64,000 bases of DNA from Serinus canaria (Eukaryota; Chordata; Aves; Passeriformes; Fringillidae). Both the position numbers and the translations under genes were made by a program. The DNA lies in assembly GCF_022539315.1 (NCBI RefSeq), contig NC_066329.1, forward strand, positions 1,897,072 to 1,961,071. The letters are read 5' to 3'. The notes beneath the pieces were generated by a model that was given only the letters and a program-made list of their open reading frames with translations, was not told the DNA's origin and made no database searches. Shown here piece after piece: positions 22,801 to 34,800 of the stretch; within the stretch, counting starts at the first letter, position 1; each line of letters starts with the position of its first letter.

Positions 22801-25800
22801 CTATTGGGTAGCTCCAGGCCAAAAGCTTTTGGGAAAGTGTGCAAACACATGTATTGATGGATGAGTCAGAGCCCCCATCCGTGTGTCACTCCGCGTTCCC
22901 AAAGGAACAGGCGGCGTCTCCATCCCGTCCCTCTGCACCCCCATTTGCTCAGCCTTTCAGGGCTATTCAATAGCAAAACCTGGGAAATGTATTCCTTCTT
23001 TTTTTTTTTCTTTTTAATTTTTCTTTTTCTTTTTTTTTTTTTAATTGGAGCCCTGGCATGTTTTCTCTTCCATTTTCTATTTGAATGGGTCTTTCTGTAA
23101 AAGCAGAAAGGTGCCATTTTTGACAGCTGGACAAAATCAGTCTGTGTGCGGCTGCAACCTGGTGAATTAATGTGAGGAACGAGGAGCTCTGCTCGTCCTG
23201 TTCCTCTTCCAGCTGCGCTTGCTCCTGTTTTTTAGGGTCAAAATGTAAATATATTAAATTGCCCAAAATACAACCCAAGCTCACAACATTTCCAGGCATC
23301 ATTTTCGTGTTCCTACAACCCACTTTCATCTGCATCCTTTGAGAGCTAAACCAATATCAGCTTTAAACCAAAGGACGGTGAGGTTTGATGGGATATTGGG
23401 AATTAGGAATTGTTCCCTGACAGGGTGGGCAGGCCCTGGCACAGGGTGCCCAGAGCAGCTGTGGCTGCCCCTGGATCCCTGGCAGTGCCCAAGGCCAGGC
23501 TGGACACTGGGGCTTGGAGCAGCCTGGGATGGTGGGAGGTGTCCCTTCCACCTGGAATGGGATGAGCTTCAAGGTCCCTCTCAACCCAAACCATTCCATG
23601 AGAATTTTACAATTGCAGCTGGAAACGTGTTGGATTTCTCCTGCTGGGATTTCTGGGGTGCAGGAAAGTCGATGGGGCTCAGCTCAGTCTCAGAGGATTT
23701 TTGGGAAGCCCAGGACTGTGTGAATACATATCCCATAGCCTGGAGGTCACTTCCAAACACAATTTTCCTGCTTTGAAGCTTCCTGTTGGGCTCTGTTCTG
23801 CTGTTCTGTGACAGCACAGGAATCGGGATTTTGGAATAGTTTGGGTTGGAGGGGAATTCAAAGCTCATCCCTGCTATGGGCAGAGACACCTTTCACTATC
23901 CCAGGGCACTCCAGGCCCTATCCAACATTCCTTGGGCACTGCCAGGGATCCAGGGGCAGCCCCAGCTGCTCTGGGCACCCTGTGCCAGGGCCTGCCCACC
24001 CTGCCAGGGAAAACCTTTCCTTATGTCTGATCTAATCCCTACATCCAAGGATGCTTCCTTGCTCTTGTGCTGGCACTCCTTGTCTGGTCCATCCTTGGCT
24101 GAACATTTTTGGGAAGTCTCTGGTGTGGGGAAAAGCCTTCTCACCATGTGGAGCTTCCCCTCCCATCCACGGTTCAGGTTTTTCCTGAGGGATATGACAG
24201 CCCTGGGGGCTTTTCTGCCATGGGTGTTGTAGGGAATGAGGTGGGATGGGGACAGTGTGGGAGTGTCCAGGATCCTGGGAATGGTGTGGGATATTGGGAA
24301 TGGTCCAGGAGGTGGCACCTGGGGGAGCATCACTCTTCCAACGGGACTTTCCCAAACGGACCCAAGTCTTCCTCGCGGATTTATGGGAAGAACTTTAAAC
24401 CAGCTTTGCTTGGAGTGGGGGAAATCATTCCCAGCTGCCTGAGGAGGGGATTATGGCTATGACCCCAGGATACCAGGATTTCCTCACCCTCTCTGTGCCC
24501 ATTCCCAGGGCAGGACTTCCTGCAGTGAGGGTGGAAAAGGCCACCACTTTCCTCCTGGGAGCCCACAAGTGGCCACTCGAGGCCGTTTTTCCCACAAAAT
24601 CCCAGCAGTTCCTTGTGGCTGATGCAGAAATCTCTGTTTCCCTGCACGTCTGGGAGCAGCTGCGTGTCCCTGGGAAGGGGCTTCACCACGCCGTGCCACC
24701 GGCGCTGCCGGAAGGGGGTTATTTATAGCTGGGTTTATTTTTACTTTTCCCCATCCCGACGTTTTCCTTCCTGATTGCCTGTGATATTCAGGGATCGTCT
24801 CATTAGCACAAAGAAATTTCCCCATCCAAACAGCACGGCCCACAGGGGAAAAAATGGAAGGGGAAACTGAGGCAGCAGCTGGCTGAGGGTGGGATAGTTG
24901 GGGTTAAAAATCTGATTTTTTTCCCCTCTATTAACGTTTTTATGGATAAATGGGACCAGCACTGTTTGATATCCTCATCAATGATAAAAACAGTGGGATT
25001 GAGACTGGAGAGGAGAAGGCTCCAGGGAGAGCTCAGAGCCCCTTGCAGGGCCTGAAGGGGCTCCAGGAGAGCTGGAGAGGGACTGGGGACAAGGGATGGA
25101 GGGACAGGACACAGGGAATGGCTCCCACTGCCAGAGGGCAGGGATGGATGGGAGATTGGGAATTAGGAATTGTTACCTGGCAGGGCGGGGAGGAGCTGGG
25201 ATGGAACTCCCAGAGCAGCTGTAGCCTCTCCATCCCTGGAGGTGTCCAAGGCCAGGCTGGACAGGGCTGGGAGCAGCCTGGGACAGTGGGAGGTGTCCCT
25301 GGCCATGGCAGGGGTGGCACTGGGTGCCCTTTATGGTCCCTTCCAACCCAAACCATTCCATGACTCCTGAGTTGTCTCTTGACACGACAGAAAATCAGAA
25401 CTCCGGCATTTTTCCGCAGTGGGAGGTGGCGAGCGCAAGGAACGGTTCCATCAGAGCTGCTAATGGGTTTTCTCTTGGGTAATGAGCGCTGGGGACAATT
25501 AACATCCATCTTAATTAGTCTGGAGCAGGAGCCTCGAGCGAGCGGGCGCGAGCCTGGGTGCTCTGAGCGCTGCTCGACGGATGGCAGCGGGAAACGGCGG
25601 CGGAGTGCTCGGCTGGGAGGGATGGAAGGGCTGGGAAAACTCCCTTTGCTGGAATAACGAGTTGGTCTTGCTGCTGGGGAGCGTGACAAAGCCAGGCCTG
25701 GGTAAACTCAGCTCCCTGGGGCTCCTGGTCCTGGCGCCCAGAGCAGGAGCAGAGGTAAAGCCTCAGCCAGCCAAGGGGCCTTCCCAGGATAAAGTCCTTT

Positions 25801-28800
25801 CCTAATCCTGATGAAATGGCTCCAGCCATCCACGGAAGCAGAGACTCACACATTTTGGGATTCTGGGTGTTCCTCCTGAGGAGAAAAAAGGGGGATTTGA
25901 ATGCTTATTGATGCTTCCCAAGGCTCCAGGTGCTCCTTGGTCTGTAGTGGAAGCAGGGGTTCAGCACACTGCGAGCAGCTGGCTCCAGGTGGGAATGTTG
26001 TCTGGGAGAAGGGAGCGAGGTTATCCAGTCTGGGAGAAGATCTGAGCTGGAGTTTGCCTGGGCTTTGAGAGGGGGATTTGGGGCAGCTTTTCCAGGATTC
26101 CTTGGGTTTCTAGTTAAAAGTTCCAAGGTGGCTCTGGGAGCTTGTGCAAGGAGTCTGGGATGTGACCCCTCTCTCGTCACACCAGGGTGACTTCAGCTTT
26201 CCAGGGTGCCACTGGTGATGCCACCAGGGCTGTGTGGCCGTGATTGATGTCCCTGCTGGGAAGACCGAGGAGAACACTGAGGAGCATTAGGAATTAACCT
26301 GACCTTGGCAGAACTGTGCAAAGAGAATTAATTTGTTGAAAGTGCCTTTGGAGCAGAGGAACTTGGAAGGTTTCTGCTGGAGAGGGAGCATCTCCTAAGC
26401 TCTTCCCTGGAGCTGCTGGTGGTGGGGGGGTGCAGATAAACCCAGTCCCTGTCCTTACAGGAGATACTGAAGATGAAATGAGAGTTTGCTCTTTTTTCTC
26501 CGTGGAAAACAGGCTTTAATGACAGGAACACATTCCCTGGCACTAATTAATAGGGAAGGCATGAGGGTGAGGGAGGGGAAGGATATCCAAGGCACTTCAG
26601 TTGTTTGTTCATGGATAACTTTAGTGCATGGACCAAATACTGGGGTTTACTTTGATTTTATAATAGATTTCCATGCTGGATTTTGCCAATATTTAATGTT
26701 TGGCTCTGCTGCTGGGAGGAACAAGCCCTGCACAGGGGATGCTCTCCCATCCCTGGGCCTTGTTCCCTCTGGGCACGGAAGAGCTCTGGACAAAGCTCAG
26801 CTTTAGCCTCTCCCAGTGCCAGATCTCCTGACCTTTACAGGCACAGCCCAGCTGGGGAGGATTTGGGGCTTGTAAATCTTAATGCTCAGGAAGCTGGGGA
26901 TATTTAACCTGATTTGAAGGCCGGGAGGAAAGGGGAAGGGTGGAAGCCACGGCACTTAAGATGGAACAGATTGGGGGGTCTGGTTTTTCCCTGTGGATGC
27001 TCCATGGTGCTTGCAGCCAGCTCCCTGTTCCCTCCAGGGCATCCAAATTGTCCTTTGAGCTTTTAACAAGCCACAAATTGAAGGAACAACAAGGTCAGGA
27101 GGGATGGAGCCCTGGGCAACCTGAGTGGCATCACTGCCCATGGCAAGGGTTGGAATTGAGAGGATTTTTAAGGTCTCTTCCAACCCAAACCATTGCAGGG
27201 CTCTATGAAATTGGATTTTCCTCCTCAATGGACTTAAAATGAATCTTCCCGTCCTTCCTCCCTGTGCTGGGAACTGAAGGAGAAGCTCTAAATCCTGTTC
27301 AGTGGGAGGGAAACTGAGGCACAGAGTTGCCACCTTGTTTTCCTCCATGCCAGGCTGGAGCCATGCACTGACAGGACACAGGGAATGGCTTCCCATGGAC
27401 TGAGGGCAGGGTTAGACGGCATTTTGGGAAGAGATTCTTCCCTGTGAGGCCTTGGTACAGGCTGCCCCGTCCCTGGAAGGAATCCAGGCCAGGTTGGATG
27501 GGGCTTGGAGCACCCTGGGATAGTGGAAGGTGTCCCTGCCCATGGCAGGGGTGGGATGAGATCATCTTTAAGGTCCCTTCCCACTCAAACCATTCCATGA
27601 TTCTCTGATCCTGGAGCATTTTCGAAGTGCCTTTCGGGTCCTGCCCTTCTCTCCCCGCTCCCGGGAAGAGAAGGAACCCATGGATTCCTGCCTCCCCTAA
27701 CCCCACCCACGTTCACTTTGGGAGCCAGACCCTTCTCCTCTGCCTCTGCTGTTTTCCCTTTTCCTACTTTTCCGCCGCATTCCCTTCCCTGGCAGTTAAT
27801 GGAGCTCGTAGATCATATAATAAATAGGGATCGACTTCATGCCAGGCTGTGGATCAGAATGGATTGACCCGTGGGAATGCACTCCCTGCCAATCGATGCC
27901 AGGCCATCAGGCCGGATAAATCTTGATAACGACTGACAACGGCCAAGTCAATATGGGAATTAATATATACATTAAACCTGGATGTATCTTCCACCAGCAG
28001 GCAGCAGCCTGGGGAGGGAATATCCCGAGCCAAGAGGGTGGTTGGGAATGGGGAAAAGCAGCAGCTTGATCCTCCGTGTTTGATGTGGAAACGTCGGGGG
28101 CTGGCTGAACTTCCCTTACCCACTAGAGCATCAAATGCCCGCTGGCAGCAGCTCCTTAACGTGGAGGATGCTCCAGGGGGAAAGTTTCCCTTTGTGGTTT
28201 AAGAGTGTTTCCAAATGCCATGGAAGTATTGCTGGTTTGGCCCTGATTTCTCCGGGAAAGTGCTGAACGCAGCGGGATTCGCTGTGCTGGAGAGGAAGGG
28301 ATTTAAGGAAATGCCTTTGATTAAGTGCCCCGCTGAGAGATGGTCCCAAAAAGCCCTTCCGCTCGGGCCAGCTCCTCCTGTCCCTGCTGAGCGACATCCC
28401 AGCATCATTCCTGAATTTTTCCGAGCATCCTCAGTGCCTGGGATCCTCTTTGGGACTGAGCAGGGCCGCCTGTGGGGGTTCCATGTGCTGGCACCCTGCC
28501 CAGCCAAAGAAACAGATCCATCCTGCCGCAGCGGCATTAACTTTGTATTAATAATAATCATTACTACTATCCCAAAGTGGAGCTGGGCTCCAGGGAAACA
28601 GCCGGCTCAATCCACAGTTTTCTTTCTTACTCCAGGAGGGTTTTAAAAGAAATTTCTTTTCCTTCCTGAAGCTCAAAGCAGTGCAGAGAATATATCAGAG
28701 ACGAGGAGGTCGAGGCGCCTCCACTCATCCCTGCGCACCCAACCCTCCCTCTCGGAGCCGATTCCGAGCGTGTCCTTTCCAAAGGCAGCAAGTGGCACCT

Positions 28801-31800
28801 GGAGCATGGAGCTTTTTCGGATGACTTGTTTGCAAGCCTGGCTTTAGCTAAGCCCCAGGGGCTGCTTTGCATTCACCTGGCTCCGAGCTCTTCTCCCCGC
28901 AGCTGGAGAAGAGCTCGTCTCCTCTATTTCCTCCAAATGAAAATGCATGGAGTTGGCTTTTTCCAAAGAACTTGTTTTTTTCCGAGGCGACGATGGAGTT
29001 GGAGCTACTTTTCGGGGAGGCAGGTCCCCCTCCTCCTCCTTTTCCTCCTCCTCCTCCTCCTTTTCCTCCTCCTCCTCCTCCTCCTCCTCCTGCAGCCCTT
29101 GTGGTTTGGCTGTAGTTATCTCGCGTGCCAGCTGCCGGCAGGAAAATTTTGCTGCCTAAGTAATATCCATCAAAAGCCGGTGCTTCCATCGGCTGGAGAT
29201 AGCAGGATGAGGGGAGCGTTGGCTCTCCAGGGCTTTTCTGTTTCCTCCTGCTGGTTTGGCTCCTCCATGAGGAGCAGGAGGGTCTCTCCCATCTCCAGGA
29301 TGGGGGCATGGGCTCTGCTTGAAATGGCAGGAGTTGAATTCCCTGGCTTCCCATTGGGTTCAGTTGGAATGGGGTTGGATGGGATGAGTATTTCCAGCCT
29401 GGAGGGGCTGGGATCTGCTGGATGCTCAGGTCACGCCTTTTCTGGCACTGAGTTTTGGCTGCTGCTTCCGTGCAAGCACAGATTTGTTTGGATTGGAAAA
29501 GATCCTTAAGATCGTCAATTCCAACCATTCCCCCAGCACTGCCAAGGCCACCGCTGATCCGTGTCCCCAAGTGCCACATCCACACAGAGCTGTTAAATCC
29601 TCCAGAGATGGGGACTCCAGGGGTGTGCCAGGGCTTGACAGCCCTTTCAGTGAGGAAATTTTCCCTCGTATCCTCGTTTTTCCTCCCTGGTCATGGTCGT
29701 GGAGTTTGGATGTAGAGGGCTGAGGAATTTCGGGCTGGATGCTGCCACTGCTGGCTCTGGCATTGGCAGGGAATCAAGGGGGCGAAATTCCTTATCCAGT
29801 TCGAGGAAAACAAAACCTCGGGTTAAAAATGAACCCAAAGCTCTCCCCTTGCTGCTCTTACAGCCTTGTTCAATTTTCCTTTGTGTGAAACACCTCAGGA
29901 GCTGTTGAGTTCCAAAAGCACCATTGCCAGATGCTGGGAAAAGAGAAAAACAAGCCAATATACGGGAGCAGCTGGAAAACTTCCTAAATAAGTCAGGAAC
30001 CTGCTGGAATGTGCAGAGCTCCTTCTTTCCCTCTCCGGTCCTGCTCAAGTGAAATCAAATAAGTCCTGGCTCAGTGGTTCCTGTTGCTGTTTCTTTCTTA
30101 ACATTCCCCAAAGGATCCTTTTTCCATGAAAACCTCAAAGTGGGTAAACTGCTGGGGAATGTGGGAGCATCCAAGCATCCTTTGCCGTGTCTTTTCTTGC
30201 AGCACAGATGTAACCTGGGAGCAGAGGTATTTTTATATTAAAGCATTTTTTATTAATTCCCCACCTCGCTCTCTTCTCCAGTGTCTCCCCTGGGTCTATA
30301 GTGCTGGCTGTCTCCATGGTATCCGAGCTGCTTCCCTATAAATCCATATCCCGGCATGGAATGAACTTCCCGGGGTCTGGCATTTATCACCTCTTAAATT
30401 GAATGGGCGTTTATGCGGATGGGAAGAGGGAAGGGAAGCACAAAGCTCCTGGAGCGATGGAATGCGCCCCACAGCTCTTGGCTCGAGATGATCCCTGCCC
30501 CTGAGCAGGGGCCAGGATGGAATCTCCATCCTTGCAGAGGTGTTGGCCATGAATGCAGCGTTATGGCCACCAGTACAGAGGTGGTGGCCATCAGTGTAGA
30601 GGTGATGGCCATCACTGCAGAGGTGTTGGCCATCACTGTAGAGGTGGTGGCCATCACTGTAGAGGTGGTGGCCATCGCTGTAGAGGTGGTGGCCATCACT
30701 GTAGAGGTGGTGGCCATCACTGTAGAGGTGTTGGCTATGAATGCAGCGTTATGGCCACCAATACAGAGGTGGTGACCATCAGTGTAGAGGTGGTGGCCAT
30801 CACTGTAGAGGTGTTGGCTATGAATGCAGTGTTATGGCCACCAGTACAGAGGTGGTGGCCATCACTGTAGAGGTGATGACCATCAGTGTAGAGGTGTTGG
30901 CCATCAATGCAGGGGTGTTTGCCATCACTGTAGAGATGTTGGCCATGAATGTAGTTTTATGGCCACCTGCAAGAGCCGAAATGAGGGATGTGGGACTCCA
31001 GGGGCTCTCCAAAATGCAGTTTATTCCATCCACGAGGTTCCAGCAGCCCAGGGCCGTGGGTGACAGAGCTGTGCCAGCTCCAGCTGCAGGCAGGCCTGGA
31101 GACCCTTTGGCTTTGGTTACATTGCATTCTATACTTTTCTTTGCTGAGCATCTTAATGCAGTAGAACCAATCTATCCCTGAACCATTACCTATAGCCTAT
31201 CATAACTACTCTCATTACCATACACACGTTACCATTCTACAATCACTAAAAGTCAGTACGTTGCAGTTTAAACTAGAAGTTGTTTTTCAGTTTTCTTGCA
31301 GTGGAAAATTCTGAGAGCTTTTTTTCTACTTGCCACCTTTGCTGACTTGTTTGCCTGTGCTCTCTTCTTGCTTGGTAAAAACATCTTCTTGTTTGGGGTG
31401 GGTTTATCCTTTGCTCTAAGCCATAAAACCCCTTCTACTAACACACCCTTTGCCTCCTTGGTTATCCAGTAAATCTGGCTCAGCAATTCTTTTCTTCCAG
31501 ATCAAGACTTGCTTCCACCTCTATCCCTTCTTCAGACTCCACATTTAATAACCTTTCTGCTAGGCATACATATATGTGAGACTTTCTTGTCAGACTTTCA
31601 TCCTTCCCAACAGCCAGCAGTGCAGAGGTCGTGGCCATCCATGTAGAGGTGATGGCCATGAACGTAGAGGTGATGGTCACCAGGACAGAGGTGGTGGCCA
31701 CCAGTGTAGGGACATTGACCACCAGTATAGAGATGGTGGCCGTCAATGTAAAGGTGATGGCCATCAGTGAAGCCTTGATGACCATCAGTGTAGAGGTGAC

Positions 31801-34800
31801 TGTCACCAGTGTGGAGGTGGTGGCCATCAAAGCAGAGGTGTTGGCCACCAGCCGTCAGTGTAGAGACAGTGACCACCCATGTCGAGGTGCTGGCCACCAG
31901 TGCAGAGCTGATGGCCGTCAATATTGCAGAGAGGGGTAAAAATCCCCAAGGGATGGAAGAGGGATGAGGCTGTTTTCCCGTGGAACAGCACAAACACCCA
32001 GAGGCAGCGCTCCAGCTCTTCCTCCCTCATCCCAAATTGTTCCTCTGCGAGCCGCCTTGGCTTTGCTCCCGCTGCTGATGTCTCCAGCCCACGTTGGGAA
32101 TGCAGAGTGTTTATAAAGCAATTTGGGATTTGGCTTGCTTGGCTGAACACTTCAAAAACTCATTTTGAATTGAGAGTGACATCTGCAGCAGGATGGGGCT
32201 GGGCCTGTCCTGATGCCGGGAAAGGCTCCGGGATGTGGATATGGATGTGCCATGGGATCAGGTGCACTCCTGAGGACTCCCGGAAGGATCTCTGCATCTC
32301 TGTCCCAGCCACCCCTCAGCTCTGGATGGCATTTGGTCACCTCGTGGCACTGGGGACGCGTGTCATCCACCCGCTCTGCCCCCAGGCGGGACAGAGAAGT
32401 TTGGGAGAAGAAGACAAGAATTCCTCATGAGTTTTCACTTCAGCGCTGAATAACCCGGGATCCATCTGAAGATGCAAATTATCTGCCTTGTTTTTGGTGT
32501 CGAGCGTCGGCGTTTTGTGGCCTTGTCATCCACAGCCGTGTCCCTCAAAGCCACGCTCAGCAGGGACCTCTCCAAGGGGAAAGGCAGAAGACTCGGAGCG
32601 TGCCCCGGGCGCCGCTCTTTGTCCTGCCCGAATGGGGAGCGATTGAGGAGCGAGGAGAAGCGGAATGGTGGAGCTGTGCCATGAAAAGGTTCTGCAGGTG
32701 GTGGCTGAATGGGCTCAGGTGCTGCATAAAAGGTATCAACCGGGCTTTGTCTCCGTGTTGGCAGCTCCTTATCCAGCAAGAAGCGTCGGATGTGCCGGTG
32801 GCGGGCGCTCGGTGAATTCATTTGGAGCCGTTATTCATCGAGGGGAGGGGAGAAGCACCTGGGCTGCTTTGATGGCTCCCACAGGGCCCGAGGAACAGAG
32901 GTGACAGGGACGTGTCCTGGTGCCACCACCTCAGGTCTGGCTGGTCTCCTGCAGCGGCTCCATCCGCTGGGAAGGATTTGGAAATCCTGTAAATGAAGTG
33001 GAAAGATGGGAATCTCACCAGCAAAGGGCTGCACGCTCCGCTCGTGGGGTTATCTCAGCACTTCAGATAAGCAGAAATGTGAGGATTTTCCCCTAAACAG
33101 CCCTTTCCCAGGAAAACAGCTGATCTTAACTTGCTGTAGGGCTGGAATCCAGCCCCATTCCGGCGCTAATCCACTCATTGCATTTCCAGTGTCAATTTGT
33201 GACCAATTCAGATCACAGGCGACTGGCTGTATGAAGGTTTTCTCTGGGAGAAGACGTGTTTTCCAGGGGTTGGGAAAGGCTGGGGGAACTCCTGTGTCTG
33301 GAGGTGGCAAAAGGCTGTTGTGTGGCAGAGCTCACAGCTTGGTGGGTTTATGTAGCAAATTAGAGTAGGAAAACACGGGTGGAGGAAGGACAGTTCGTGT
33401 CTGTCGTTACTCTGCACACTGTGATTCGTTCCGGTGACAGAAACCCGAGGATTTTATCACTGATTTCCAAGTGCTCGGATCCCAATCTCCAGCAAATTCT
33501 TATTTGACTGCAGTCCAAGTGTTGCAGGAAGATGGTTCAGAGGGAGTGCAGCTGCCTCGGGGCTAAATCCAGCTGGGATGCTCAGGGAGGGGCTGGGACA
33601 CCTGAGCCAGGAAAACCATCCCTGAGGAGGCACTCGCTGCCCCAAACCCCCACTGCAGCTCACTTGTGTCCAGCAGGACAATTCCTAATGCTCCCAGTGA
33701 GGAGATATTTGGAAGGGTTTGCCTTTCCAAACCCGTGGGATGTGGGGATTGATCCCATTCCTGTTTCACTGCTTGTCCTGAAAATTCTGCTCTCTGCCCA
33801 TGGAGTGATGTGGAGCAGGAGGATCCTGTGCATCCGTGAGCTTCTGGAGTTTGAGGTTCTTCTGGGTTTCATGGACTCATGGAATGGTTTGGGTGGGAAG
33901 GGACCTTAAATCTCATCCCACTCCATCCTCTGCCAGGGGCAGGGACACTTTCATTATCCCAGGTTGCTCCAAGCCCCATCCAAGGTGTCCCTGCCCATGG
34001 CAGAGGGCTGGAATTACATGGTCCCTCAAGTCCCTTCCAACCCAAACCATTCTGTGATTCTCTTTTGTGATTCTGTGATTATTTTCACCCAGAAAGGACA
34101 AAACCTCTCCCAGGGGTTGAATCCAAACCAGTGCATGCTGGAATTCCCAGGGCAGGAGGAACTGGGTGAGGGGAAAGCAGCGGAGCCGAGCTGGGGCAGA
34201 GCAGCAGAATGAAACCCCAGAACGTTTAATGTGTTAACCAGAACAGAATCAAATCAACACCTGCAGCCACCAAACCTCTTTAACAAGCTGTGTGTCGGCT
34301 GTTTTATTTCCCAGGCACAGGTATCCAGTCTCATCCTCCCAAAGTTGTCTGGAATGAGCGTGGGCGGAAAGAGAAGAGCAAAAAAAAAAAAAGCTTTTTT
34401 TCGTGGGCGAGAGTCAAGGCAGCAGCCACCCACGTCCTCCATTATGATATTCAAATGTCAATATATTTTTAATTGGTTTATATCCATTCTAACCCCCCCC
34501 CTCCCAATCCAGCTGCCTTTGGTAATTAAGGCTCTGTAAATAGATTTTACTGTAATTGGTACGAGAAGGAAAATTGGAGGACATTGTACAGTGCACGGGG
34601 TTGGGTTGGGGGATTTTTTTCCACCTCCCTGTCTTTCCTCTTTTGACTCATTTTACATCTGTGAGCTTTGGATCCCGAGGGAGGAGGAGGATGAGGATGA
34701 GGAGGAGGAGGGAGCGATGGCCAGTTCCGCACCAGAACTCGAGGTGGGAGGACCAGGTGGTTTGCTTGGGGCTGGGACACAGGGAAAAGCCAAGGGCCAG

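Noticed and set aside
15729..31612. Intact endogenous retrovirus
   Set aside because: Only two unrelated solo LTRs are present; no gag, pol or env frames lie between or beside them.
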